Part shown: piece by piece, positions 11,801 to 26,800 of the stretch
Numbering within the stretch: position 1 is the stretch's first letter
Layout of the letters: each line of letters starts with the position of its first letter
Assembly (NCBI RefSeq): GCF_036370855.1
Contig: NW_026991372.1
Location: 248,001 to 312,000 of the forward strand
Direction of reading: 5' to 3'
Origin: Dromaius novaehollandiae
Taxonomy: Eukaryota; Chordata; Aves; Casuariiformes; Dromaiidae
DNA length: 64,000 nucleotides
Notes under the pieces: model-generated
Seen by the model: only the letters and a program-made list of their open reading frames with translations
Database searches by the model: none
Told to the model about the DNA's origin: nothing
Program-made: the position numbers and the translations under genes

Positions 11801-14800
11801 AAACCATTCTCCCCCGCTGCCCCAAGCAAGGGATGCCAGATGCATGATACTACGAGAAACCAGAGAGCCTGCAAAACCAAAATACTGTACTAATGGGGAA
11901 CTTTGTAGTAGCAGTGGGAAACTACTACTACGAACATAGATGATAAACACTACTTTGCAGCATGGCCTCACAACTGAATTGCTAACCACCCTCAACGCCT
12001 GTTTAAAGGAGACTCTAGTCACAGACCTGACAAGAGCAGAGGCAAAACTTGACGTGGATCTGACCAACACACACTGAAGAGCTGCTTGGTAACGGTAATC
12101 TCTGAGTTCAACATCCTTGCCACAACAGCCCAAGGTGTCCACCCCAGGTACGTTTCAGTCCCAAACAAGGGAAATGAATAAAGTTAGGAGACTTTTGCTC
12201 AAAAGACATTAAAAGGCGAAGCCAAAAGTGTTTGGAAGGACATAGCAAGTATTTAAGCCACTATGTTGGGGGTACAGAGCAAATATATATATTCCAACAA
12301 CAAATATTTAGGAATGGATAAATGGATGCCAGCCTGGCTGGACACCAAGAGTTAGGAAGATCATAAACAAGATGAAAGCCTTCCAAAAAGAACCCCAAAC
12401 CCAAACCACCCCAAAATAATAACCCAAAGGTATGTCCAAATGAGAACCTATCATAAAGTCTAGCAAATAAAATTTAAAAAGACATAATAGACAAAGGTGA
12501 AAAAAATAGAATTTGATGAACAATTTGCAAAAGGCATAAAACATGTAATATGGCCCTTTGCAAACCTGGCAGCAGCAAACAGCCTGCTAGCATTAATAGG
12601 GTCATGGTATAAAATATTCAGAGAAGATGAATCCATAGCAGAAATAGCACTTTTTTCAAATATGTTTATCAAGCTGATTGAGGACTAAATTACAGTGCTA
12701 CATCCATTTACAATGAGAATTTTTTTCTTTCTGTCTTAGTATTTATAGGCTGCAAAAATGACACTATGCATCCTCCCCTACATTAAAAAAGAAAAAGAGT
12801 TAAACTCATTAATCTCCCTCTCTGTGGCAAATATCTAAGGCTAAAATAATAACTGTAATTCTTCAAATGCTCTGCAACTTGCAGACATACTTTTTGCAGT
12901 ATGGCCATCAGAGCAGGACATACTTTCCAGTCGTCTTCTCACTGCCTCCCTGGAGGCTGGAGGGGACCATGCAGGTTGTGGCTCTGCCACAAAGCAAAAT
13001 CAGCTCCTACTTAGCTATCCCTAACAGGTGCCTTGCCTCACAGTGTCCTTACTATTGAAAGCCTTTCCTTCTTAATGTCCAGTATGGATAGCTTTGGCTA
13101 TAAGGACATTTAATTCCTTTCTGTTTTAGTTCTACCCAAATCTGTACAGTAACCAGATAATTCTCTTCATTTTGGTTGCAGCTTTTTTTAATGCACTTTA
13201 TGACGATTATCATGCCTCCCCCCGCTCTTCTCTGACGCTTACAGGAACACGAGTTCTCCTGCATGTAGCAATGCCGGAGGAAACCCTGGAGGAAGGGAAT
13301 TCACAGCTTTTCTCTGGAGACTATTTGCATGAACAGCGCTACAACTGCTGCCAGTCACCTGCCCTGACGCTGTGGTCTTTGTTCTGGTGCCCTGCAGAAC
13401 GCAGCCCTGCAGAGGGGTCCTGCGGCCGCGAGCGCCGCCGTGCTGAACTCCCCGTGTTTGCTGGTCCTGGTCTTTCTCCGGGCTGTGCACTGAAGATGCC
13501 ATTAGCTGCTCAGAAGACAAAGCACAAGGTAATGCCTATGATTTAGTCTGACAAGTGGCATGTACACAGGTGGCAAGGGCAATGACAGCATTTGGGCCTG
13601 GTAAATAATGATTTACTTCTTTTTTTTCGGTAAATATTTTCCTACTCTTTGATTTTCTCTTCTCTACTAGATACGTAGCCACCTATGTATCTTAAATTGG
13701 CACAATACATGGCAATTGTAAAAAGAAATTCATTGCTGTGCATTCGTAGGAAGAAAGGATTGGGGTGCCGATGCCTGCTGCGCGGTGGCGCTTGAAATCC
13801 TTGGAGAGTAAAGATGCAGAGCCATTTATTGGTCAACCATCTGCAGAGCGCATATAGAGAAAGGTTTTCCGGGACTTGCAGAAGATGGATTATGTTAACT
13901 AAAAAGGTATCAGTGCTTTAGCTTCAGTGCTTGCATCTTTTTTTTTCCCCAAAAAACCCCAGATGGACAGGCCCAGCATCCGTCGGGCGTACAAACTGTA
14001 GCGAGACCACCCGCGGAAGATGTGGTGAGGCGTCGGTGGCTGGCGGAGGACGTGCCAGCAGGCCCAGCGTGTCCAACCACGCACGACCAAACTCCCGTCA
14101 GGGCCAGGCAGGCATATTCCCTTTCGTCAACAACATCTAGCTGCTTCCCGACTTCCCAGGCAGTAGTTTCTCAAGGTTAGCCCAGATGTTTTAAGTGCTC
14201 ATAAAGGGGGCAAGAAAGACACAGTGATAATTCTGGTGTTCCAGCCCACTGCATCCTATCAGTTACCCCCACACACTATTCCCTCCACAAATACTGTATT
14301 TATCAGTCTCTTCACAGGACCTGCATTGTACCGTGAGTTTTACTCCAGTCCGAAGTCTGTCAAGCCCTGATGTTTTATGATTAAAGAAACACCGCAGGTT
14401 TAGTCTCTGTCCCATGGAAGCTGCTTTGCAGTTGAAAAAGCAGTCCTTCAGCCTGGGCTTTATTTGCCTAGAAATTCACTCTCCCAGGAATGTTGATCTT
14501 GCGAGCAAGACAGCAAACACTTCTCATGCAGGACAGGCTGTTCCTCAGCGTGGTCAAAGCCGTTCTGAGACCAGCTGACTGCAGGGCCTCCCTCAAAACA
14601 GCGGAGGCTTTTCTAGCTGCGTTAACCTGGAAATGAGCCTATGAGAGGGGATATTCTGGTCCTGCCTTCCTTCTTTCGGTGCCATAGGAAATTGTTACTG
14701 TGTGTCGCTCTTTTCTTTCCCTGCTATGGTAAAAGAGAGAGGAAATTTGCTGGGTGAGAGCAAAAGCTCCTAAATCAGGTGCTTATTCAGGATACACATT

Positions 14801-17800
14801 TTTGCATCGCCACATCTTCTAGGCTCTGGAAGAAGCAATTTGGGGTCCAGTACTATGTGATAATAAAATAACGCAGACTACATTCATTGCAGACTGTTCT
14901 TATACATCCAGCGGGAACCCTTGCAGTGGATTAAGATCTCACTGCACTAGGTGCAGTACAAGCAAAACAACAGGACGATTTGTGCCTCGAAGATCCTACA
15001 GTCCCACAGAAAGTCCAGCAGAAGGAAGCAGGGTTATACCACATATTCCATAATGGACTTCAGCAAGAAAATGCCAGTTCCTCACTGGCTGGTCCGTAAA
15101 GGCATCGTGAAACCACGGTATCCAAGTCCATTTTATCTGGCAAAATAATACAGCGATGTGTGTCACAGAAGACCTGAGCCAAAGTCACAGCCATAAGTTA
15201 CCCCTGCAATGGCTGAACCTCCCCTTGCTCCCTGTACCCTCCCCAACGCAATTATCTGTCTTGAACACAATACTCTGCAGCACAGTCAAACCTGTAAGTG
15301 TTTCTTCTTGCACACATGGAAACTCCCAGCCTAGACGAGATGTGTAGTTTGAAGGGCTGTTTCTGTCTCTCCAGCACTCACCAGAGCTGACCGCTGCACA
15401 GGAACATGGGCCAACTGCACACACGTGCCCAAGTACTGTTTCTTCCTCACGTTCATTAATTAGAGTTTGTCTTGTGCCCTTAAATTTCACTTCCAGAACT
15501 CCCGAGACAGCTGTGGCAGGAGGGGGAGGAGAGCTAAGTGTTTAATCACAACGATTATATCGCAGGATAGGTTTTCTGCTCATATAAATGGTCTGAAGAT
15601 CTTCAAGATTTCTTTAAAGGAGGAAACAGATGCCATCGATACCCTGTAGCAGAGGTTTGCAGGCTAAGTGAAAACAGCCTCTGTAGTGTTTTTTTTCTTT
15701 TGCCAGGGTAGTTTGACTCCTGACCAGTCCCCTGAGAGCGATCAAGTAGCACTACAAGTGCTTTCTCTAGCGAAAGAGAAGCAGTCCTGAAGAAAGAATG
15801 GGACAAAGGGCAGGGATTTAGGACTGTTTCTTTCCATGACAGTGGCTTATACTGTGCATGAAATCACAATTTTGGTTGTTCCTGGAAAGTTTTGCAACAT
15901 CTTTCATTTCTGTGTCCCCTAAATATGAGGCTGTAATTGTTAAGTCTCAGAGCTTCCAAAAATCCCTTTATCTAAAACAAACAAACTAACTTGCATTTAT
16001 TCCAATGATCTTCTAATTGATTTATAAATGTCATCCCCAGCTCCTTAATTCTTAATTTAACTTGTGTTTCTGTTTCATGGCTTTCATATGCACATATGTA
16101 TGTCCAGTAATCTCAGTTTCGTTATCAATGTGTTCAAATAATGACTAAATGCCAGAAAGCATTGTTTTTGCCCACTTGCTGGACTTGCTGAAACAATTTT
16201 GTTAGCTGCTGCAAGCTTCTTTAGTGAAGCAGATGGTCTAGTAAATGTTTTCAGTTCATGTAGCTGGTTGCTACGTTATTTCTTCCATTTTGAAAGTAAG
16301 TTTACAGTAGGCTTTTCCAAATGGCATTTAAGAGGAGTATTCTATGCTTTTAGGACGTAAAAAAGGCAAAGCTTTGCTTCCTATCCAATGATTCATGTTT
16401 GATCATCAGCCACTCTTGGATATCTCACCTCCGTCAGGTGAGATTTGCAATGAGTTTCTTCTTTTTTCCCCATTTTCCTAATACTTTTAGACTGTGCCAT
16501 TTTGAAGGTCACTAAATTAATATGGCTTGGCTTAAATATACATATGAAGTTCACCTCAGCTGTAATGTTTTTGCAAACTGTGCTTAAAATTTCACTTTCT
16601 CGTCACCTTAAATAGTGTAACCACACATATGGAAAGAAATGACCGGCTTGTTTTTGAGGTTTGGTTCAAGACAGATAATTGGTAAGAATAAAACTCAGTG
16701 CTACTGTCGCATGCAAAAGAGCCGCCTGACTGCCCCAGTGTCATACATGAGTACTTGTCACTTCCTTCCAAGGACTCTGCGAGTAACAAAACTTGTGTCC
16801 TTCAGAATGTGAAGCAAATAACTGTACAGTAATAATCAAGAGTTGTAGCTCTTCTTTGCCAGAGCTGGTCCAAATTTCTTTGGCTGCCAAACTTGGCACC
16901 AGCGCCAACGGGTGGCTGTTGCTGATCTAAAACAGCGTTCTCCAGCTTATTTCTTTACGTTAAAACTAGGTGTCTTGCTAAAGGTTCTTGATCTTCCAGA
17001 AAGTGCGGGCTTGATTCAGATACCTAATAAAACTGTACCTCTGTGTTATGAAGGAAATGAAATTAGGTCATATGCTTGAAATCTGTAACTATTTAAAAGA
17101 CAAAAAACAAAAAATCCTTTACTCCCGTTACGTAGTGGCCAAGAGAGCTGTCCGCTAAAAGAAATAGTGCAGGCACTGTTAAAAGGAAAGGATTAATGCA
17201 CCCAAGTTAACTGGAAAAGACAGGTGAAATACTGAACAAACCATCCCAGTCTACCTTACCAAGATCCAGGTCAGTCGTTACAGATGGTGGCTGTACTTAA
17301 GAAATCCAGCTGAGGCTAAGAAAACACCACTTTCCCGTTCTCCCTTTGGAAATCAGGGATGTTAAGCCAGGAGAGAAACAACTCCATAATCTTAAGTACG
17401 TTTTAAAGAAAGGTTCTGGTGAAGGCTGGAATGTGGGATTTTGATCAGGGTTTTGGGAAGAACATGTAAGGATTAATGGAGTGAACGTGAGAAGCCAGGT
17501 ATTGAGGCACTTAACCCCAACTTATCCAAGAAGCATCCACACAAGAGAAAAGGGAAAGATGCCGGTAGCAGCTGGCTCGTACCGACTCTCCTGCCTGACA
17601 GGAAGGCTGTTTTGCAAGTAATACCAGGAATGTTTGGAAATTCAATGTATGGTGTCATCAAAAGCTATAAAGGACAGCAGAGCTTCCTCACTTGGGGACC
17701 AAATTTAAACCATCCCTTCTGGAAATTTGGAACAGTGAGATGGAAGAACCTTGAGGACGTTTGGCCAGAAGGACGCAGCTAACTGACCCGTACAAACTGG

Positions 17801-20800
17801 GCACAGGATCCAGGAGCTGCAAGTGCAGGATGCAACAGAACTTTCAGTGATACAAAGACTCCTCAAGAAGCCCAGGCTGAAAATATTTCCACTCTTATTG
17901 GTACACATGGACGTCATTAACTGTAAAGACATTAACTGTAAAGATCAAAAAGTACATGCTAGGGCCAACCCAGAAAAGAACATAAACTCTAGCAATCTAA
18001 CACTAAAGCCATAGAGACATTTTGACAGCAATTTACTGAAGCTATTAAATATATATTAATCTTTTTCAGGCTAATCAGATTCATAAAACTTGAAGACCTT
18101 TGAGCTATATGGTAGGGCTATAAAAAGCTACATTAAAAAGAAATAGAAAAAATGAATTGCCAACTGTCATTCATATCTCAATCTGAGATGGAGAGGGCAC
18201 AAAATTAAATTCTCAGGGAGAAGATTTAAAAAGAGAGGTGACTTTTTGGATATAATACAAATATAAATGCAGAATGTACAGAATGCTGTGGGTATTAAAA
18301 GTATGTTCAAAAGTGTGTTCAAACAACCACTAAACAAATTAGTGGAAGAAAAATCCATGGCGAGCTATTTAGCTCAACAAGAAAGATTAATCCCCAGCTC
18401 AGAAGGTTGCTAAGCCCGGGAATTCCAGAATCTGACAGTCTCTTAGAGAAGGTATCACTATTCCTTGGCCTGTTCTTATAGGTCTTCTTAAGACCACTGG
18501 TCACCTCTGTGTTTGCATAAACAATGTGCTGGGCCAGGTGGATCTTGGATCTCATCCAGTGCTGCTGTTTTTTGTTTTTGTCTTGTAGAGGGATCTTTGA
18601 TCCAAACTCTAGTGGAAGTGTCCCCGTCTGTTGCAGAGCCAGGCAGTTTACGGGACCTCAGCAGAGCGCTTTCGTTTGGGAGAGCAGCTTGTCAGACCAG
18701 GGTTACGTCATGGCAGGTCTGTGAACCACCATGGTTGAACCACTAAGGAGCTCTGAGTATCACTGTGATGGCCTCTTGTCTGAGGCAATAAAGCTCTCTA
18801 AACTCTCAATAAAGCTGTACTGCACATGAATGCAATGTGGCTAGTTAGGATTTGGGGTAATACCAAGAGATGCAGTAATGCAGCCAGTCCCTAGGCAACC
18901 TCAACTGCTGAGCCTCCGGAAGAACCAGGTCTGTGTGCTAACTGCCCCCAAAGTGAGAAAGCCCCAGGGCAGTGCTGTGGCACAGACCTCTTGCGATTCC
19001 TCCAGGTGCAGCAGTCCCCACTCACACGAGTGACACTAAATGGCACCAAGGAAAGTGGCAGACACCAGACCAAAGTGAGAGCCAGTGGCTGTCTTGTCGT
19101 CAGAGCTCATAACTTCCTTTTGCACTCACCGTCGCTGCTGGGCTCCTCTGCTGGCGTGCTCTGCTCCACACCCTCAGGCTCCAGAAAGTCCCTCTTCAGC
19201 ACCTCAATGATCTGCATTCTTCGCAGGCTCACAAGATCTACATCTTTTAACTTCTTTTCCAGCTGCTTCACCATTTCTTTGCCTGACTGGCTAGTCAAAA
19301 TGGCAATCTGAAACAGATATCACAGAGTGAGTTCAAGAGCTGCCTCTAACCCTCATTTGCTGTCGATAGGAGATGATGCCTGGCTACTGCCTATCTGAAC
19401 AGCACAGGTACCACGGCGGAGGGAGGAGAGAAGGATCTCTAAAATATCTCATCTATTCGGAAGCAGATTTAAAGGCATTCTTTAAGCTTTGGCTTTATTT
19501 AAGCAAACATAAAATGGATGCCGAGGCTCAGTGTAGGAATGGCAACAGCTTTTGTGCCACTGCTGGAAGAAGATGGAACAGGACCCGGTTCAGGGCATGA
19601 CACAAAGAGCCTGTGAGTCACTGTGCTGCGACGAGATGTTGGAATTTAGACTAGAGAGCACTTAGCATCTTGTTTGACTTTGCACTGAGATTCAATGCCA
19701 TTTGGGGCTGTATTTGGCACAGGAAAGACTGGGACTGCTGTTTGAGCAAGTGGCACAAATAAGTACGTATATATAGCAAACATAATGATCATTGTGGGAG
19801 TAGTGGGACCAATTGCCCTGGCTCATTGTCAGTAAATTTGGTATTGATACAACCTGTTATATGCTATCAAAGTGGATGTGCTGCTAGTTCCTGTGATGCA
19901 AGCCTAAGTCTCTTCCCTCTGTCTTTCTTTTTAAATTTATTTTTAGTAGCTCTGCAATCCAGTGATTATATGACTTTAATTCATTGATTTTTTTTCTTCT
20001 ATTCTTCTTGGCTGAGGAGGAGAACTAGGAAAGGTAAGGCTGCTTTTCACTCAAGGCTCAGTATTATAAAAGAGAAATGAAAATAACTTTTTTTTATTTT
20101 TGATCAATACTGTAAGCCATAGTTTATTGTTAATCACTAGCCAATATAAAGATTTGGAGTCTGATCTGTAACTTGAATGTTTGGAAGTGGCAGCCACAAT
20201 GTGCTTTCTAGAAGCAGCTGTTCTGCTGCTGAGAGATGCTGTTTGCTAGTCAGGTGTCTGCAGATGCTGCACAGCAGCAGAAAGACTCAAGCTGTTGCCT
20301 GACCTCTAGGAACCGGTCACATTTGTCACAGCACTTTGTGGTTTCACAGGCTCCTGCTGCAGCACGTTCTTGCTCTGCCGTCTCGCAGACACAGGCAGGT
20401 AGGGTTTAGCGATTGCACTGCTGGGTCCTCAAAGGCTCCTCCTTTCCTTTGTGGCAGGGAGCAGAAACTGCCTGATGAGTTTGTCCACTTGGGAACGGGG
20501 TCTTCTTCATTCCTGCAGCAGACAGGTATGTCCTTGCTATAAAAAGCTGAGTATAAAAGCAGGACTTCCCAGCTGAAATTAGGGCTACACTTGCCTCCTC
20601 CAGCAGCTACCAGACTCCAGGCTAGTGTTCTGCGAGCACAGAGGGTGCAGGGACATATCCTTAGTGTTTAACTGTGAGGTGCTAGAAATAAAGAAGGGAT
20701 TGTGGTCTCCTTTTGGGAACTGACAAAAAATGTCTAACAAGGACTGTTCTTGAGGTGGGGGGAGCTGAACCATCTAAAAGACACTATCAACTTTTGCAGA

Positions 20801-23800
20801 GCTATAGATAGAGCATTTGCTACACTGATACATCTTGATTTCCTCAAAACCATGGCTATACTACACCTGTAGCCTATGACCTCTCATTTGTCCTCTGAAC
20901 AACCCCAATGACACTAGCCCATGGTGGTCCAGGCACCAGAAGAAAGTTTGCCACATACAAAAACTGAGCTTCATCCCTTCATGTTGCCCCAGCTCCCTGA
21001 TATAGTCCTTTAATGCCATTATACTTCCCGATCTGGAAAACTGGGAATTCCCATAGGGGAAAACATGGGCTACAGGTTACTTGAAAGGTGCTTTCTTCCT
21101 ATCGTAGACTGACCACGTCTCTTGTCCTGCTGCTGCTGCTGAGGCTCAGCTTCACTGGTGCTGCTGCTGTTGTCCCTCTGAAGTCAGGATCTCAAAAGAG
21201 TAGGCATTTTCAATACTTTAATAAACATTGGGGTTTAACAAATTATGGGTTGTAACAAAATCTGACTCCTATGCCTACAGTCAGTTAGGAATATTTTTGC
21301 CTCTTTGTGATTCTACTGTTATGGAAATGGCCATCTCCTGAAGACTGCTTCTGATTTGCGCAAGCAAGGTGCCAACAGTGCTCATGTGCCACAAACACTG
21401 GCCACCCAGGTCTCACCCTAAAGAAACTGTACTTCTGCTATAATTTTAACACCTCCCTAAGAGCTCACATTTCTGATAAGAGCTCACACGTAAGTGTACT
21501 GCATCACCAGCCTCTCACATACCACATTTTTTCATCCCACTGCTGTTCGTAGTCCTGCCAGATCACCTGCTCCCCACCTCCCACTGCCGAGCGGCAGCGA
21601 GGGCTGCTCCTGACCCTGGGCGCCGTGCTGCCCGGGGCCGCGGCCGGGGAAGCCGTGTGCTCCTGCGCACGCAGCTCCGCAGCAGTCTTTTCCATGCGGG
21701 GGGAACTACGTGGAAACCTTCTTCTGGTTTAACTTGCGCTGTTTTAGAAGCTTAACAGCAGAAGCAGAAAAGGTCACTCATTCTGGAAGAGGAGGCTTTA
21801 CACAGAGAGCTGATCATTTCCTCCACTGAGATGAGCCAGTGAATCTCAGCGACAGGTCTGGCCCCTCTCTGGCTGCCTTTTCTCCCCAGCCCAGCTCTGC
21901 ACACTGTCTCTGCCCAGCGTCGTCCCTCTGGTGCAGTATTTCACAGATCGTGATCTGACTCGTTCCCACTCATTTACTCCTCCATCATTTCTGCTTGCTG
22001 TGCCCGGCAGCAAAGGGGGTCAGCGGGGTGCTAGGCAGCAGGGGCAGCAGCACAGCCAGGACTGAGGGAAGAGATTATTCCTCCACTATTCAGCACCTGT
22101 CAGACCACATCTACATACTGTGTCCCGTTTTGGCCTCCCCAGTACAAGAAAGATGTTAACAAACTGGAGCAAGTTCAGCAGAGGGTCACCGAGGCGGTCA
22201 GGGGGCTGCAGCGTTTTCCCCATCAGGAAAGGCTGAGGGAGCTGGGCTTGTCCCGCCTGGAGAAGAGAAGGCTCCCAGGTGACCTAACAGCAGCCTTCCA
22301 GTACCTGTGAGGCGGTTATCGAGGCGACGCCGCCAGGTCCTCTGCAGATGTGCACAGCAGGAGACGGCGGTCATAAACTAGAACGCTGGGGGTTCCAGCT
22401 TGACATACGGAGAAAACTTCTCCCCGCAGGGACAATCGGGCGCTGCAGCAGGGACCAGAAAGGTGGTGGCATGTCCATCCTCAGGGCCTCTCAGTACCCG
22501 ACTGGACAAAGCCCTGAGCGAAGTGCTCTGATCTCACAGCGGGCTCTGCTTTGAGCAGGAGTTTGGACGAGGTGATTTCCTCAGGTCCCATCCAACCTGA
22601 ATGAGCCTGATTCTTTGCTATTTCTTTCTCATCCGTGATGCTAACCTCTTCTGTAATCCTGACCTGTCTTTTCTTTGCCTATCCATCTCTCATGCACCAC
22701 TTCTCTATCTCTGCCTTGGATCACAGCCTTCTTGGTGATAAATCAAGGTCTGCCCCTGTTAGAGAAGGAACAGGTATTCTCAGGATCACTGCCACCACTC
22801 GTCTCTGATACCAGCTCCGCAGCCATTCTTCCTTGTGCTGTGTCTGTGCTATACAAGTCATTCCACTTAACCCTGAATTATTTCTCGCAGGTCAGCTGAT
22901 CGCAAGAGTGTAGGATCACAGTGCACATGCAACTGAACCGCGTGAAAGCTGGCATAATATCACAGGTTCACAATGTCACTTGCTTGCGTGGAATAAAAAG
23001 GCTTTCAGGTCTGCAACGCCACAGAAGAACACTCCATGAACACTTTCAGGGGGCCCAGAGCAAGAACTTCTCTGTATCTTCTGAGGACTGCATGGAATAG
23101 TATAAACATAGCAACAGCAAAAGTGAAGCAAATTCCTGCTACACTTGCTGTCCACTCTAGTTTCGGCCTTCTCTACGTGATAGCTTTCCCAAGCTATTTA
23201 CAAACCAGCAATGCCGTTACGTAACAGAATAAAAAAAGTGAGGTGTGTTCAGATATTGGGATTGTAGCTTGGTTCCTCGGGAAATGAATGCCATGCTCTT
23301 GCGGGGGTAGCAGGGGAGGGAGGGGGAACAGACACAGGTCTGCACAAGTGGCCGTCCCTTCTCGCGAACTCCCTTCCTGGGAACCCCCAGCAGCAGGCAG
23401 CAAACAGGCAGTCAGGCTTCACCTGGGAAAGCAGAGGAGTTTGGGTGGAAACACAGCAGAATCAGAGGGAGCAGCAGTTAGTGCGGCTGAATGAGAGCTA
23501 TCACTTGGTGGAGTGACGGTGATTACTGCCGGGAATACCTCGCAGCTACAGCAGAGAGACAAACGGAGGCAGCGGAGAGGTAGCGGGACAGGAGATGGTC
23601 ACTGAAGAAAAGGAAAGATGACGTACAGAATGGCTCACCGCCTAGGAGCATCTCCAGAAAGATCAGTTTTTGTTTCTGCAATGGACGAGAGGCAAATTTA
23701 TACTGTCCCTTCACCCCACCTACATTAGCACAGTTATGGAGAAAATCCTTACAATTAGATTTGTCCAAAGAGAACAGTAATTTTGTGCTTTCTTTTTGCA

Positions 23801-26800
23801 AACTTCCAGGGGAACTGCTGTGTGAGATGATAAAGGACAATTTTAGTGCAGTCATAGAGTGAATGTAACCTTCAGCTTATTCTGCCGCTCCTCAAATACT
23901 TGGTTTGACAGTGTTTTCCCTAACAATGCTGGGAATTCCATATAATCTAGGCCTAAATCCACTCCCCTGATGGTGACAGGCCACAGGTTTGGTGGGCACA
24001 GCCGGGTGGGCCCTTGACTCTGGCAGGAGGCTCTTGGGTGGAGGCAGAGGCGACTTTGCTGTGCCGCCGTCTCAGCCTTTCCTGTTCTGAGACAGAAGGC
24101 GGGTGCTCGGGGCTCCTGAGATACGCCAGTTTGGCTATCGGGTGTTGATGCACCAAAACAACATATAAAGCATTAAACGTCAATGAATAACAGACACTTC
24201 AGATAAGTCTTGGGTTAAATCTTAACTGCAGATTGCTGGAATCAACTGATTTATGAGGGCACTTAAACAACTAAGGCATTAAGCTTTTGAAACAGAAGGA
24301 AGAAATTGTACTGGTAGAACTTAACACTCATCCCATAGAAAAGCAGATTGAATTAGAGAGTCCTGAAAATTGAATAAAAGGAGGCTTATTTTATCTTGTC
24401 CATCCCTCACAGTCCAATGCAGGAGTATTTCTCCTAATATATTTTCTAGTGCTTTAAAGCATCATAAAAACAGAATTGCTACTACTCTTCACAGAGGAAT
24501 AAATATCAAATGCCTGTGGGAGCTGTAAGTACTCATTCACTACACGTGCTCTTCCTGATACAGCTGCGGTTAGCAGAGTAAGTGCCTAGCTTAATGGGCT
24601 TACTACAAAGAAGTGTAAGTTATCCAGGCCTCACTCCCAAGAAGATATATATTTTTTGTCCTTGTTCTTCAAAAATACCATGTCTGAGCAAAAACATTCA
24701 AGTGCCTTCTGAGAGAAGAAAGAATAGAAATAAAAATCCAGCTTACTCTGCATAAAGTTCTTGTAATGAAAACAAAACTTCAGTCACTGAAGTATCTGAG
24801 GTAGAAGCTGCCATTTTTTAGAAACATGGTCCTTTGTAAGGTGAAATATCTTTCTCTGTTAAAGTGATCACCAGCTCTCATTTTCCAACAGTGGCTTGAG
24901 AATTTTAGGCACTTTTCTGCTCCTTTCTTAGCACCTTAATGATTTGGTGGTGCTATTCACCCTTATCAGAAAGACAAAGACCAAGGCACTATTTAGATCC
25001 CATTTAGGTCTGTAAAAGACTGATTCAGCCACCAGATTGAACTTCACTTACAGGTTAAATTTATGCAGAACTGGAAAGATTGCTAGCTTGGGGAAAAGTC
25101 TTTTGTCCTTGAAATTCTGCACAGAACTAATCTTTCTGCTGAACCTTCCCTCAAGATGGGCAACGTGATATATTGCCATTTGGAAGTTCTCAGCCCTCTA
25201 TCCCATGTTGTGCTAAAATCAAATGCACACTTCAAATCTCTACCTACTTCACGTTATTTCTGTAGTTTTATTCTGGGTATTTTTCACATGAAATAGGAAC
25301 ATCACTATAAATTGTATTGACTAGTGGAGCCACAAAAAAGTTATTCTTAATTTTTTTTTCCATCATCTGCTGCTTCATAAGGCATTTATTCCTGAAAAAC
25401 ATTTGATGCCTGTGTCACAAACAGCTCAAGGTGAAGTAAGGCAGTGAAAAAAGGGAATGAAAGATAGTTAGCAGGGAGCAACTCAGAGGGGAAGCCAGGG
25501 ATGGCAAGTGTGACTGATGCCTGTGGTATTTGCTGTTGTATGGACAAAAGAAAATTCAAAGTCTCCAGTGTGGGCATCAGCTTGAATGTGGTGAAGGGAA
25601 GGGGATTACACGTCCAGCTGTCAGTGACAGGCTTCTAGCTCTGCTTACAAGGGCTGCAGGCAGCTCCTACCTGTTCAGCCGACCCTCTGCAAGGGTTCTG
25701 TAATACCGTATGAGATATTCGCTGGCAGAGGTTCTCCTTGCAGCAATTGAAGTACAGCTTGCTGCATGACATTTCTGAAGAACACCTACATCTCCTGGGT
25801 TATAGAGTTCTCCCCCTCCCTCAAAAATCTTCCAAGCCAGAATCCATGCATGTTTGAAAGTGGGTTTTTGTTTGCTTGTTGTTTGGAATTTAAATACAAA
25901 AGCATACTATATCATTCTCTGGTTTGGGTCTGCTGCTATTGATCATACAAGTGTGGATCAGGCTGCAGCTCAGACTAGGCATGACAGCCAACGCTGAGCT
26001 TATTACTGACTCTATTCCAAGGGCCTCTTTAGACGGGACTGAGCATGCAGGTCTGCAGGGCCAAGGCTAATGTAACAAACCCTGAGAACTCACCGTTATC
26101 TGCTACCAGGAAGAGGAACATTTGGTTACCTACTGCAATTATCAGCAAAGGGGTATGTGGTCAAACTAATCCCAGAGTGAAGGACACCCAGTTACCCAGG
26201 CTAATCCAAGCGGGCGAGAGCAAATACAAGTTAGTAAATTGTCAGAAGAGGAGGAATTAGTGTTGCATCTATGCACACTGTTCCTATAAGAAAATGAAGT
26301 GGGAAGTGAGGGAGAGTGCTCTTAATGCTCTTAATCGGCTGCACCTTAATCAAGGCCTTGTAAAGTGCAAGGAGTGGGGATAAAGCCCTGTTGCTCCAGG
26401 ATGGACTGGGTTTCAGCAGGCACAGTTCTGCCCTGAATCCTCTGGGGCATGGGGAAAGCAACCAGGCTGCACTGTCCTTTTTGTCTGCTGTAAAGGTGTC
26501 AGAGGGGTTGTCCTTCTTCCACATACCCTACGTGGGGACACATGCCAAGAAGAGACTTCATGCTCCTTGAGTTCCAGGGGCCGGCTGCTGTACATAGCTT
26601 ACAATGGTCTTTTTAGCCTTTCCAGTTATTTTGGACAGCCATTGGCAACAATGGATTGTAAGGAACCCCCTCTGGAATCTGCACAATGGGAGCCCTGGGG
26701 AATTCCCAAGCTGTCACTGAGAGAGGAAAATGCTAACTATAAACAATCACTCTCTGGTACTCCAACTACTGACCATATATCCATTTTACTCTGAAAAGTG

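Noticed and set aside
17205-17960. Possible long terminal repeat or other retroelement in M1AP intron 3
   Set aside because: Texture suggested a repeat, but I found no paired ends, target duplication or family motif to support it.
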